A stretch of DNA of 64,000 bases from Gammaproteobacteria bacterium (GTDB taxonomy: Bacteria > Pseudomonadota > Gammaproteobacteria > Pseudomonadales > PIVM01): the NCBI GenBank assembly GCA_003353945.1, contig PIVM01000004.1, positions 1 to 64,000 of the forward strand, in the 5' to 3' direction. A program made the position numbers and the translations under genes. The notes under the pieces were generated by a model. It saw only the letters and a list, made by a program, of their open reading frames with translations, made no database searches and was not told where the DNA came from. This document shows, piece after piece, positions 1 to 9,913 of the stretch (positions are counted from its first letter, which is position 1; each line of letters begins with the position of its first letter).

Positions 1-417
1 CGCGTTGAAATTCTCGGTGCTGTGCAGGACGAGTTGCCGGATCTGCCGGAGTTAAATCCAGACGATTTGGCAGAGCTTCGAACGCTGGGTCAAATCGTTG
101 ATTACATGAACGCGAATGCCGGGGCAGTGGCTCCTGTTGCGGCGACCGCAACAGCAACGCCCACGATCGATGTAGAAAAAATCACTGGCACTATGATGAG
201 CGTGGTAGCGGATAAGACGGGTTATCCCGCTGAGATGTTAGAGCTAAGCATGGACATGGAAGCGGATCTGGGCATTGACTCGATCAAGCGCGTTGAAATT
301 CTCGGTGCCGTACAGGACGAATTGCCGGATCTGCCGGAGTTAAACCCGGACGATTTGGCAGAGCTGCGAACGCTAGGTCAAATCGTTGATTACATGAACG
401 CGAATGCCGGGGCAGTG
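1..417 (+). repeat. Near-identical tandem ACP-coding repeat, 288-bp period
   Basis: Bases 1-129 and 289-417 are almost identical at DNA level, with only a handful of mostly synonymous differences. They encode the second half of successive ACP domains. The unit is 288 bp (96 codons). More copies probably lie upstream of the window, since PUFA synthases carry several tandem ACPs. The near-identity suggests recent duplication or gene conversion. Confidence 0.9.
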
Positions 418-2076
418 ACGTCTTCGTCCACCGTTGTTGGACAGAGCCCTACGCCAGTCAGCATTTCCGTTTCAGAGCAGGCACCTAGTAGTACGGTGAC
501 CGTAAAAAAGTTACAGGCACCTGAGGCCGCGAATATCACTTTGCCTCAGGATGCTTTGGCACTGTTAACCGATGACGGTACTGATCTGACGGCCAAGTTA
601 GCCGATGCGCTGATCGCAAAAGGTTGGAAAGTGGCCGTATTGCGCTTACCAAACAATGTGGTGTCAGAGCAGTCGAGTCTGTCTGCTAATGTGAAAGCGG
701 TGGCGCTCGCTGATACGGATGAAGCGACTTTGCAAGCGGCGTTGAAATCCATTAGTGATTCGCAGGGTAAAATCGGCGCAGTGATACATTTGCAGCCACA
801 ACTGCAAATGCCGTCGGGAGCTATCGAGTATTCTCTGGCTGGCAAAGCGTTATTGCAAAACACGTTTCTGATGGCTAAACATCTCAAGGTCTCGCTAAAT
901 GAAGCGGCCGCTAATGGTGCACGTGCAGCCTTTATCACAGTGTCACGCATGGACGGATCTCTTGGCTATGGTGAGGCTAACAACAGTGATTTGATTCAGG
1001 GTGGTCTGTGTGGGCTGAGTAAAACCGTGAAGCTGGAATGGCCTGATGTGTTCTGTCGCGCGGTGGATATTTCCCCGGATTTGGATCACGGCAGCGCGAC
1101 ATCGAGCATTATGGCTGAGCTGTATGACGCCGATTCGTCGTTGGGTGAAGTCGGTTACGGTGCACAGGGGCGTGTCACACTGGCGGGTGAGCCAACCAAT
1201 AGTTATCAACTGGCGCCTGGTACTGGCATAAACCGAGATTCTGTTTTTCTGGTCAGCGGTGGTGCGAAGGGTGTTACAACGCAATGTGTTGCACGATTGG
1301 CGCAACAATATCAGTGTAAGTTCATACTGCTTGGCCGTTCTGCCTATGACACAACTGAGCCGGATTGGGCTCAGGGTTGTGATGACGAAGCAGAATTGAA
1401 AAAGCGTGCCATGCAGCAGTTGATTGCACAGGGTGACAAGCCCACACCGGTTAAGGTTCAGCAGTTTATAAAACCACTATTGTCCAGCCGGGAAATAGCG
1501 GATGCGTTAGAGGCGATAAGTAGCGCTGGCGGTCAAGCTGAATATATCAGCGCAGACGTGACAGACAGTCAAGGCCTGAAAAGCAAAGTACAGTCAGCTG
1601 TCACTAAGCTGGGTAGCATTACGGGGATCGTGCATGGAGCAGGCGTATTGGCGGACCGCTATATCGAGCAGAAGACAGTCGCTGATTTTGAAGCCGTATA
1701 CTCTACCAAAATAGATGGGTTGGCAGCCATGCTCAACTGCGTTGACGCAAACAAGCTGCAACACCTTGCATTGTTCTCTTCAGCTGCTGGGTTCTATGGC
1801 AATACTGGGCAGTCCGACTACTCCATTGCAAACGATATTCTGAATAAAACGGCTATGCGGTTTAAGAAGCAGCATCCGGCTTGTCAGGTGCTCTCGTTCA
1901 ACTGGGGGCCTTGGGATGGTGGCATGGTGACTCCAGAACTTAAACGGATGTTTGCTGAACGCGGTGTTTATGTCATACCGGTAGATTCGGGTGCGCAGCT
2001 CTTTGTTAACGAGTTGGCGGCAGCTGATAATCGTAGCCCCCAGGTGTTGATTGGTAGTGATATGGCAGGCAATTAA
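1..2076 (+). CDS. pfaA: PfaA, PUFA synthase subunit, 3' part (ACP repeats and ketoreductase)
   Basis: The reading frame is open at base 1, so this is only the C-terminal 691 codons of a larger protein. Visible first is the tail of one acyl carrier protein, starting just after its phosphopantetheine serine. A complete ACP follows with the GIDSIKR motif (attachment Ser codon 280-282). After an Ala/Ser/Val-rich linker comes a ketoreductase: Rossmann motif GGAKGV near base 1260, catalytic Ser/Tyr in SSAAGF and DYSIAND around 1780-1825. In known systems PfaA carries KS and acyltransferase domains upstream, which would lie outside this window. The protein stops soon after the KR, without the dehydratase-like tail I recall for Shewanella PfaA. 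It would act in the cytoplasm with PfaC and PfaD. Family assignment is very secure; the missing part cannot be judged. Confidence 0.93.
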   Translation, partial: RVEILGAVQDELPDLPELNPDDLAELRTLGQIVDYMNANAGAVAPVAATATATPTIDVEKITGTMMSVVADKTGYPAEMLELSMDMEADLGIDSIKRVEILGAVQDELPDLPELNPDDLAELRTLGQIVDYMNANAGAVTSSSTVVGQSPTPVSISVSEQAPSSTVTVKKLQAPEAANITLPQDALALLTDDGTDLTAKLADALIAKGWKVAVLRLPNNVVSEQSSLSANVKAVALADTDEATLQAALKSISDSQGKIGAVIHLQPQLQMPSGAIEYSLAGKALLQNTFLMAKHLKVSLNEAAANGARAAFITVSRMDGSLGYGEANNSDLIQGGLCGLSKTVKLEWPDVFCRAVDISPDLDHGSATSSIMAELYDADSSLGEVGYGAQGRVTLAGEPTNSYQLAPGTGINRDSVFLVSGGAKGVTTQCVARLAQQYQCKFILLGRSAYDTTEPDWAQGCDDEAELKKRAMQQLIAQGDKPTPVKVQQFIKPLLSSREIADALEAISSAGGQAEYISADVTDSQGLKSKVQSAVTKLGSITGIVHGAGVLADRYIEQKTVADFEAVYSTKIDGLAAMLNCVDANKLQHLALFSSAAGFYGNTGQSDYSIANDILNKTAMRFKKQHPACQVLSFNWGPWDGGMVTPELKRMFAERGVYVIPVDSGAQLFVNELAAADNRSPQVLIGSDMAGN

Positions 2077-2227
2077 GCCAGGCTGCTAAGCCCGGCAACT
2101 ATGTCATCATTCATTAGGTCAAGGTAAACACCAGGTTGTGCTTGTTTTCTTTGAGTGAACAACACAAAGGTAACAAGTACAGCCAGAACCTCACTGGAAC
2201 ATAAAAATAACAGGAAAAGTGAATATC

Positions 2228-5200
2228 ATGGAAAAAATTGCTGTTGTCGGTATTGCCAACTTGTTTCCAGGGTCGGTGACCAAGGAGGAATTCTGGCAAA
2301 ATCTGATTCAGAAGAAAGATACTCGCACGATGGCGAGTAACCGTCAGATGGGTGTTGATCCCGAATCCTATAGCGGAGAGGAAGGTGATACCGATAAGTA
2401 CTACTGCATGCGTGGTGGTTATATACAGGATTTTGAGCTGGACTGTGATGATTTTGCTTTACCTGCTGACTATTTGCAAAAACTGGATGACATGTACCAG
2501 TGGTCGCTTTATGTCGGACGTGAAGCGTTACGAGATGCGGGCTATTTAAATGATGATGATGTTCTGCAACGCTGTGGTTTAATTCTGGCCAATCTGTCAT
2601 TTCCGACAAAAAGTTCCAACCATTTATTCTTACCGCTTTATCACAAAACGGTGAATCGTGCGCTGAAGTCTTTGCTGGGTAATGAGCAATTTGAACTGAG
2701 TCATTTTTCGGATGCTAAACAGGTGCACCCTGCTAATGCGTTGATAGCCGGTTATCCATCCGCCGTGGTTGCTCAGGCCTTGAGTTTGGGGGGTAGTCAC
2801 TTTGCCCTGGATGCGGCATGCGCCTCTTCTTGTTATTCGGCCAAGCTGGCTTGTGACTATCTTAATACTGGCAAGGCTGATTTGATGTTAGCCGGTGCAG
2901 TGAGCGGAGCGGATCCCTTTTTTGTGAACATGGGATTTTCAATTTTTCACGCCTATCCGGAAAACAATATCAGCGCGCCGCTGGATAAAAATAGTCGTGG
3001 CCTTTATGCCGGTGAAGGGGCCGGTATGATCGTGTTAAAACGCTATGCGGATGCCGTTAGAGACGGCGATAATATTTATTCCGTCATCAAGGGCGGTGGT
3101 TTATCTAACGACGGAAGGGGTGAGTTTGTACTGAGTCCCAATACAAAGGGTCAGGTGCTTGTTTATGAAAGGGCGTATGCCGATGCGGGTGTTGATCCAA
3201 AAACAGTTGAATATGTAGAATGCCATGCTACCGGTACGCCCAAAGGGGACAAGGTAGAGCTGGGTTCGATGGAAACCTTTTTTGGCCGTTGTGAAGCAAA
3301 ACCATTGATCGGTTCGGTTAAATCGAATTTGGCACATTTGCTAACAGCAGCCGGTGAACCGGCAATGATGAAAGTGATGTTGGCGATGAATGAAGGTAAG
3401 CTGCCGCCAACAATCAATCTGACAAATCCAACCAATTCCAAGACCGGATATATCGGCCCGGAGCAAATACCCACTGAGGTCATCGACTGGCCAGATCGAA
3501 ATGACGGTGGGCCGCGTCGAGCTGGCGTGAGCGTATTTGGTTTTGGAGGTAGTAATGCGCATCTGGTATTTGAGCAAGCCACCTTGCCAGCAGGCGGTGA
3601 GACGCCAGTTGAAACCTTTGAGTCCATGGCAGTTGTTGGCATGGATGCGCATTTTGGTGGCTGTGATGGCTTGCAGCAGTTTTCTGAAACGTTAGTCAAT
3701 GCCAGGCAACAGTTTCGTGACTTGCCACCGCAGCGCTGGAAAGGCATTGAGCGTGAAAAAGATTTTTTAAAAACGATGGGAATCAAAGACGGTAAGGCAC
3801 CGAAAGGCGCCTATGTAGAGCAGTTTGATATGGATTTTCTGCGCTTTCGCATACCGCCAAACCCAAATGACTGTTTGATACCACAACAGTTGCTGATGAT
3901 GAAAGTAGCTGATTCGGCAGCCAGCGAAGCCAGATTGAAACCAGGATCCAATGTCGCCGTACTGGTGGCTATGGGTATTGAGCTGGAACTGCATCAGTTT
4001 CGAGGGCGAGCAAATTTAACAACGCAGTTGGAGCAGTCACTGAGCGAATCCGGTATTGAGTTGAGTGCAGATCAAAAAGCTGAACTGGAGAAGATTGCAA
4101 AAGACAGTATGCATAATGAAGCACAGCTGAACCAGTATACCAGTTTTATTGGCAATATCATGGCTTCGCGGATTTCTAATCTGTGGGATTTTTCAGGTCC
4201 AGCTATTACTGTTTCAGCAGAAGAAAACTCGGTTTATCGCTGCCTTGAATTGGCTGAAACCCTGTTCCAGAGTTCTGATGTGGAAGCTGTCGTTGTTGCA
4301 GCGGTGGATCTTTCCGGTGGTGTCGAGAACGTTGTATTGCGTAATCAGTTTTCGAGACTTAACAGTGGCCCACAGACTTTGAGTTTAGCCGAAGGGGTTG
4401 ATGGTTGGATGGTAGGGGAGGGCGCTGGAGCCGTTGTGCTGAAGCGACTGGATGATGCGAAGCGCGATAGCAACAAGATTTATGGGGCTCTCGATGCAGT
4501 TGCCTTTGATAATGGTGTAGACGCATCGTCAATTAGCAAAGCGGCAGATAAAGCGTTAAGTATGGCGGGTTGTAAAGCTAGTGATATTGATTATCTGGAG
4601 CTTTACGGCTCGGGTGTGGCAGAACAAGACAAGGCCGAAAGCGATGGGCTTAAGGCGCATTATCAAGGTGTGATCGCCGGCTGTGTAAAGGCCAATATTG
4701 GCCATACATATTCAGCTTCTGGCATGGCCAGTTTAATCAAGGCGGGATTAATGCTGCATCACGATTTAATCCCGGCAACGCCTCAGTGGGGCAGAGCAAA
4801 AAACGGTGTGCCATTCAATGTTATCACGCAGGCGCAAGCATGGTCAGATGATGAATTGCATCGAATAGCGCTGAATGGTCTGGGTATGGATGGTGCTAGC
4901 AGTCATGTTATTTTATCCGGTGTCGAAGGTTTTGATGAGCCGCCACAAATGCCGGACAGCGCATCAAATGAAAAACCAAAGCCAAAACTAGTTAGAACCA
5001 TTGTGCTTGGAGGCCCAGTAATACAGGATATGATCCTATCAACGGAAAATAAGCAGCGTTTTGCCTCAGTGCGCCAAACGTTGCAGGGCAAGGAATTGTC
5101 GCCAGTCAGTCGACCGCTTGTGCTTGAGTCGAATACACAGACAATTGTTGTGCCCGGTGTCACAAAAAGCAAAGCTACGGTGACGCCGATATTGTCAACT

Positions 5201-8029
5201 ACAACAACACAATTACACAGTGCCGGTGAGACCAGTGCTGACGCCAGGGGAAATGCCGTGTCAAACAGATTTGATAAAGATAGCCAGTTGTTGAATTGCT
5301 CGCAGATATCCCGATCGCACTTGGCTTTCTTGCAGTCTCGACAGCAGTCATCAGAACAAATGGCTGAGCTGGTTCGAATGCAGGCGGCTGTGGCTTTGAA
5401 TCAGCCAGTTACAGGTACTGCGCATGCGGTGCAACGAGTTAGGCCGCAAATGCCTCCTCTGGTTGAGCGATACAGTAAGCCCATTAAAGTGATTTGGGAT
5501 CAAGAGGCGCTCATTGAATATGCAGAGGGTGACATCCAAAAAGTGTTTGGCTCTGACTACGCCATTATCGATACCTATTCACGTAGAGTGCGCCTGCCTA
5601 CTACTGACTATCTGTTGGTGACGCGTGTGACCGAGTTGGATGCAACGATCAATGAATACAAGCCCTGCAAAATGGTGACTGAGTATGATATTCCCACTGA
5701 TGCGCCTTACCTGATTGATGGGCAGATTCCCTGGGCGGTATCGGTCGAGTCTGGTCAGTGTGATCTGATGTTGATTAGTTATCTTGGCATTGATTTTCAG
5801 AACAAAGGAGAGCGAGTTTATCGGCTGCTTGATTGCACCCTGACATTTTTAGAGGATATGTCCTTTGGTGGTGAAACCTTGCGTTATGAAATTTATATCG
5901 ACTCCTTTGCGCGTAATGGTGACACTTTATTATTTTTCTTCCATTACGATTGTTTTGTTGGCGAAAAAATGGTTTTGACCATGCGAGGTGGTTGTGCAGG
6001 CTTTTTTACTGATGAGGAACTGGCCGAAGGTAAAGGTATTATTTACACCGAAGATGAACTGGAGGAGCGGGCAAGAATTCCAAAACAGAGCTTTGTTCCT
6101 CTGATAACGAACGAACGAACACAGTTTGAATATGATGATATTTGGAAATTGATTCAGGGTGATATCGTTGGCTGTTTGGGGTCGCAGTATGAGCAGCATG
6201 GATTGAATCCGACGCTGAAATTTTCTTCCGAAAAATTTCTGATGTTTGAGCGGGTCACTCAGATTGAGAGAACGGGTGGGCCATGGGGCTTGGGTTTGTT
6301 GGAGGCAGAAAAACGCCTGGAGCCAGAACATTGGTATTTTCCCTGTCATTTCCAAGGCGATCAGGTGATGGCAGGTTCGTTAATGGCCGAAGGCTGTGGT
6401 CAGTTGGTGATGTTTTTTATGATGTATTTGGGTATGCAAACCGGTGTGCGCAATGCGCGTTTTCAGCCAATGCCTGGCGAGCCGCAAAAAGTACGTTGCC
6501 GTGGACAGGTGTTGCCACAATCCAACACGCTTACCTATCGCATGGAAGTCACTGAAATTGGTATGCAGCCGCAGCCCTATATGAAGGCTAACATCGATAT
6601 TATCCTTGATGGAAAAGTGGTGGTGGATTTCAAAAACCTCGGTGTACTCATGAAAGAGCAGGGAGCAAATGATAAGTATGTCTTAGCTGTTCCAGAACAG
6701 GCAATCTCTTCCGTAAAGACTTCTGCGCCTGTTGTTGAAACACCGAAAGTCGAAGCACCAAAAGACCCGTTTGCCAATCCTAATGCGCCGTTAATGAAAA
6801 CTGAGCCTGACCTGGAGGCGCCGACGAACAAAGGCGTTATACCGATCAAACATTATGAGGCGCCGATTATTGAAGGACAAAACCGTGTTCCCAATACCGT
6901 GCCTTTTACACCTTGGCATTTATTTGAATTTGCGACCGGCAATATCAGTAATTGCTTTGGCTCGGACTATGATATTTATGCAAACTTGACACCTCCGCGA
7001 ACCCCCTGTGGTGACCTGCAGTTGACGACAAGGGTGGTAAAAGCAGATGGTGAACGTGGGAACTTTAAGAAGACCTCTTACTGTCAGGCCGAATATGAAG
7101 TGCCGACAGATGCATGGTACTTCACGAAAAACAGCGAACCGGGCGTGATGCCTTACTCCGTATTGATGGAGATATCATTGCAGCCAAACGGATTCCTTTC
7201 GACTTACGTTGGAGCGACGCTCGGGTTTCCTGGAATGGAGTTGTTTTTCCGCAATTTGGATGGCACTGGAAAATTACTACGTAAAGTTGATTTGCGGGGT
7301 AAAACGATAGTCAACGACTCCAAACTGTTAAGCACCAGTATTGCGGGCAGTAATATAATCCAGTCCTTTACTTTTACCCTCAGTGTCGATGGTGAGCCGT
7401 TCTACGATGGCAAGGCTGTGTTTGGTTATTTCCTTGCCGATGCTCTGGCTCATCAGCTAGGTTTGGATAATGGTCGTACTACCCCGCCTTGGCATGTTGA
7501 AAACAATAGACCGGCTGAGCGTATAGAATTGACCTCAGCAAATGCCCCCATGTTCCAGGCACCTGCAGGTAAACCGCACTACCGTCTGGCGGGAGGACAG
7601 CTGCACTTTATCGATACGGTGGATATTGTTGAAGGGGGTGGTAAAGCCGGCAAGGGGTATATCTATTCTGAGCGTGAAATTGATCCGCAGGATTGGTTCT
7701 TCCGTTACCACTTCCATCAGGATCCGGTAATGCCAGGTTCGCTGGGGTTGGAGGCGATTATGGAATCCATGCAGGTATATGCGTTGAAAAATGACCTGGG
7801 TGCGCATTTGAAGAATCCGCGCTTCACGCAGATTCTAAGTACGATTGTCTGGAAATACCGTGGGCAAATTAACCCGCTGAACCGGCAGATGTCACTGGAT
7901 ATTCATATCACGGATGTGATTAAAGAGACAGATCGCGTGACGATCATCGGTGATGCCAATTTATCAAAAGATGGTTTACGCATCTATGAAGTAAAAGATA
8001 TTGCCATCTGTCTGGAAGAGCTTGTCTAG
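2228..8029 (+). CDS. pfaC: PfaC, PUFA synthase subunit with KS-CLF-DH-DH architecture
   Basis: This 1933-residue protein forms and dehydrates intermediates in polyunsaturated fatty acid synthesis. The first ketosynthase (about 1-450) has a complete Cys-His-His set: C198 in DAACASSC, H333 in ECHATGTP and H370 in SNLAHLL. The second KS-like domain (about 465-900) has Glu665 where the nucleophile Cys would be, so it is a chain-length-factor type partner. A linker of about 150 residues follows. Two FabA-like hot-dog dehydratase regions come next, with active-site His1374 (HFQGDQVMAG) and His1828 (HFHQDPVMPG). No acyltransferase domain is present between CLF and DH. ATG 2228 is chosen because family members begin at this MEKIAVVG-like motif; a GTG nine bases upstream is possible. 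It lies 151 bp after pfaA. Confidence 0.95.
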   Translation: MEKIAVVGIANLFPGSVTKEEFWQNLIQKKDTRTMASNRQMGVDPESYSGEEGDTDKYYCMRGGYIQDFELDCDDFALPADYLQKLDDMYQWSLYVGREALRDAGYLNDDDVLQRCGLILANLSFPTKSSNHLFLPLYHKTVNRALKSLLGNEQFELSHFSDAKQVHPANALIAGYPSAVVAQALSLGGSHFALDAACASSCYSAKLACDYLNTGKADLMLAGAVSGADPFFVNMGFSIFHAYPENNISAPLDKNSRGLYAGEGAGMIVLKRYADAVRDGDNIYSVIKGGGLSNDGRGEFVLSPNTKGQVLVYERAYADAGVDPKTVEYVECHATGTPKGDKVELGSMETFFGRCEAKPLIGSVKSNLAHLLTAAGEPAMMKVMLAMNEGKLPPTINLTNPTNSKTGYIGPEQIPTEVIDWPDRNDGGPRRAGVSVFGFGGSNAHLVFEQATLPAGGETPVETFESMAVVGMDAHFGGCDGLQQFSETLVNARQQFRDLPPQRWKGIEREKDFLKTMGIKDGKAPKGAYVEQFDMDFLRFRIPPNPNDCLIPQQLLMMKVADSAASEARLKPGSNVAVLVAMGIELELHQFRGRANLTTQLEQSLSESGIELSADQKAELEKIAKDSMHNEAQLNQYTSFIGNIMASRISNLWDFSGPAITVSAEENSVYRCLELAETLFQSSDVEAVVVAAVDLSGGVENVVLRNQFSRLNSGPQTLSLAEGVDGWMVGEGAGAVVLKRLDDAKRDSNKIYGALDAVAFDNGVDASSISKAADKALSMAGCKASDIDYLELYGSGVAEQDKAESDGLKAHYQGVIAGCVKANIGHTYSASGMASLIKAGLMLHHDLIPATPQWGRAKNGVPFNVITQAQAWSDDELHRIALNGLGMDGASSHVILSGVEGFDEPPQMPDSASNEKPKPKLVRTIVLGGPVIQDMILSTENKQRFASVRQTLQGKELSPVSRPLVLESNTQTIVVPGVTKSKATVTPILSTTTTQLHSAGETSADARGNAVSNRFDKDSQLLNCSQISRSHLAFLQSRQQSSEQMAELVRMQAAVALNQPVTGTAHAVQRVRPQMPPLVERYSKPIKVIWDQEALIEYAEGDIQKVFGSDYAIIDTYSRRVRLPTTDYLLVTRVTELDATINEYKPCKMVTEYDIPTDAPYLIDGQIPWAVSVESGQCDLMLISYLGIDFQNKGERVYRLLDCTLTFLEDMSFGGETLRYEIYIDSFARNGDTLLFFFHYDCFVGEKMVLTMRGGCAGFFTDEELAEGKGIIYTEDELEERARIPKQSFVPLITNERTQFEYDDIWKLIQGDIVGCLGSQYEQHGLNPTLKFSSEKFLMFERVTQIERTGGPWGLGLLEAEKRLEPEHWYFPCHFQGDQVMAGSLMAEGCGQLVMFFMMYLGMQTGVRNARFQPMPGEPQKVRCRGQVLPQSNTLTYRMEVTEIGMQPQPYMKANIDIILDGKVVVDFKNLGVLMKEQGANDKYVLAVPEQAISSVKTSAPVVETPKVEAPKDPFANPNAPLMKTEPDLEAPTNKGVIPIKHYEAPIIEGQNRVPNTVPFTPWHLFEFATGNISNCFGSDYDIYANLTPPRTPCGDLQLTTRVVKADGERGNFKKTSYCQAEYEVPTDAWYFTKNSEPGVMPYSVLMEISLQPNGFLSTYVGATLGFPGMELFFRNLDGTGKLLRKVDLRGKTIVNDSKLLSTSIAGSNIIQSFTFTLSVDGEPFYDGKAVFGYFLADALAHQLGLDNGRTTPPWHVENNRPAERIELTSANAPMFQAPAGKPHYRLAGGQLHFIDTVDIVEGGGKAGKGYIYSEREIDPQDWFFRYHFHQDPVMPGSLGLEAIMESMQVYALKNDLGAHLKNPRFTQILSTIVWKYRGQINPLNRQMSLDIHITDVIKETDRVTIIGDANLSKDGLRIYEVKDIAICLEELV

Positions 8030-8057
8030 TCGAGAAAGTCCCCTCCAGTGCTTGCTT

Positions 8058-8067
8058 GGGGGGGGGG
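8058..8067 (+). repeat. Homopolymeric tract of ten G in the pfaC-pfaD gap
   Basis: A run of ten consecutive G lies 70 bases before the pfaD start codon, in the 108-bp intergenic gap. Tracts of this length can change length by slipped-strand mispairing or cause assembly errors. Whether it affects pfaD expression is unknown. Confidence 0.7.
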
Positions 8068-8137
8068 TAAACAGCTAGGGCGACTCAAGAAACAATAGAA
8101 AATAACTCGAAAAAGTCCAACGACGAGGACAGCTTTT

Positions 8138-9754
8138 ATGACAAACACTCTGAGCATTACTGCTGATAATCAGGTTCAGTGGGGCTGGAAAATACCACTG
8201 CAAAGCGTTGCCTATGATGCAGCGGGTATTCAGCAGAAACTACTCAATATCAGCTCCCCCTGTTATGTTGTCCATGATAATGGTCGTGTCGGGGTCAGTA
8301 ATGAAGCCAGTGCTGATGGCAGTGGCCTTGATACGGTTGCTTTTGCTCAAGCATTGGTGCCGGAACAACTTGGCGATCCGTCTTATAGAAAAGATCACGG
8401 CGTCAAGTACGCCATGTATGCTGGCGCGATGGCTAATGGGATTTCATCGGAAGAATTGGTGATTGCCTTGGGTAAACAAGGCATTCTGTGCTCCTTTGGT
8501 GCAGCTGGTTTGGTGCCCGACCGGGTGGAGCAGGCGATCAGAACCATTCAGGCTGAATTACCCAATGGCCCCTATGCCTTTAATCTGATTCATGCACCGG
8601 CAGAACCGGCTTTAGAAAGTGGTGCCGTGGAGCGCTTTTTAAAACTGGGTGTGCATACTGTTGAAGCGTCTGCTTTTCTGGGGCTGACGCCGCATATTGT
8701 GCGGTATCGCGCTGCCGGATTATCCCGAGATGCCAGTGGCAATATTGTGATTACCAACAAGGTGATCGCCAAAATATCGCGCACAGAAGTGGCTAGAAAA
8801 TTTATGGAACCGGCGCCGGCTGATATGTTGCAAAAACTGCTTGATGCCGGGCATATCACGGCGCAGCAAATGGAGCTGGCTCAACAGGTTCCTATGGCCG
8901 ATGATATTACTGCTGAAGCAGATTCCGGTGGACATACGGATAATCGGCCTTTTGTCACTTTGCTTCCGTCAATACTGTCTTTGCGTGATGAAATACAGGC
9001 GAAATACAATTTCAATCCTCCGTTGCGTGTCGGTGTTGGTGGCGGAGTAGGTACGCCGGATGCTGCGTTGGCTGCATTCACCATGGGGGCAGCCTTTATT
9101 GTTACCGGTTCGGTAAACCAGGCTTGTTTTCAGGCGGGTGCTTCTGAACATACGCGCAAGATTCTCGCAGAAGCGGACATGGCCGATGTGGCGATGGCAC
9201 CAGCTGCTGATATGTTTGAAATGGGCGTTAAGTTGCAAGTATTAAAGCGCGGTACTTTGTTCCCTATGCGGGCTCAAAAGCTCTATGACCTTTATAGTCA
9301 GTATGATTCAATTGAAGATATCCCCGCGCAAGAGCGTGAAAAGCTGGAGAAGCAAATATTTCGTCAATCGCTCGATGATATCTGGAATGGCACGGTAGCG
9401 TTTTTCAAAGAACGTGACCCAGAGCAGATTGAGCGTGCCATGAAAAATCCTAAGCGCAAAATGTCGTTGATCTTTCGCTGGTATTTGGGTTTGTCATCGC
9501 GGTGGTCAAATATCGGAGAGGCGGGTCGCGAAATGGATTACCAGATCTGGGCGGGTCCATCTCTGGGCGCTTTTAATATCTGGACTAAAGGCACCTATCT
9601 TGAAGATTACACAAAACGTGATGCGCCACAGGTGGCCTATCATCTCATGACAGGTGCGGCCTATCTTGAGCGAATCAATTTATTGCGTCAGCTCGGAGTG
9701 AAAATTCCTGTGGAGATTGCCAGCTATGTACCTAAGCCAGTCAATTTGAGTTAA
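8138..9754 (+). CDS. pfaD: PfaD, PUFA synthase enoyl reductase
   Basis: This 538-residue protein is the stand-alone enoyl reductase of PUFA synthases, a flavin-dependent TIM-barrel enzyme related to nitronate monooxygenase. The central region has a glycine-rich GGGVGTPDAALAAF stretch and a VTGSVNQACFQAG motif, consistent with FMN phosphate binding. The C-terminal third (WSNIGEAGREMDYQIW, then GPSLGAFNIWTKGTYLE) is characteristic of PfaD. Length and order directly after pfaC match known clusters. The ATG at 8138 has a purine-rich GAGGACAG upstream. It would reduce enoyl-ACP intermediates carried on PfaA. Confidence 0.95.
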   Translation: MTNTLSITADNQVQWGWKIPLQSVAYDAAGIQQKLLNISSPCYVVHDNGRVGVSNEASADGSGLDTVAFAQALVPEQLGDPSYRKDHGVKYAMYAGAMANGISSEELVIALGKQGILCSFGAAGLVPDRVEQAIRTIQAELPNGPYAFNLIHAPAEPALESGAVERFLKLGVHTVEASAFLGLTPHIVRYRAAGLSRDASGNIVITNKVIAKISRTEVARKFMEPAPADMLQKLLDAGHITAQQMELAQQVPMADDITAEADSGGHTDNRPFVTLLPSILSLRDEIQAKYNFNPPLRVGVGGGVGTPDAALAAFTMGAAFIVTGSVNQACFQAGASEHTRKILAEADMADVAMAPAADMFEMGVKLQVLKRGTLFPMRAQKLYDLYSQYDSIEDIPAQEREKLEKQIFRQSLDDIWNGTVAFFKERDPEQIERAMKNPKRKMSLIFRWYLGLSSRWSNIGEAGREMDYQIWAGPSLGAFNIWTKGTYLEDYTKRDAPQVAYHLMTGAAYLERINLLRQLGVKIPVEIASYVPKPVNLS

Positions 9755-9794
9755 CTAAAAGTTCATCCATGGCACAGGACGTGCTCTTTTATTG

Positions 9795-9829
9795 CCCTTC
9801 TTTTTGATTAAAAGGAAGGGTATTTTTTT
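9795..9829 (+). terminator. Intrinsic terminator after pfaD
   Basis: CCCTTC and GGAAGGG arms, extended by T/A pairs, form a hairpin that is followed by TATTTTTTT. It sits 40 bp after the pfaD stop and probably ends the pfa transcript. Confidence 0.7.
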
Positions 9830-9913
9830 GATATAAAGCACCTGCTTTATCCGTTGAATCAGTTTTTCGGGGGCGCTATGTTCTCTTCTTTCAGAGAAAA
9901 ACTGCCTAATGCC

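Noticed and set aside
3163..3786. 207-codon open frame on the minus strand inside pfaC
   Set aside because: It is antisense to the conserved ketosynthase region; the Ser/Pro/Ala-rich product has no recognisable motif and the + strand codes for well-conserved KS residues.
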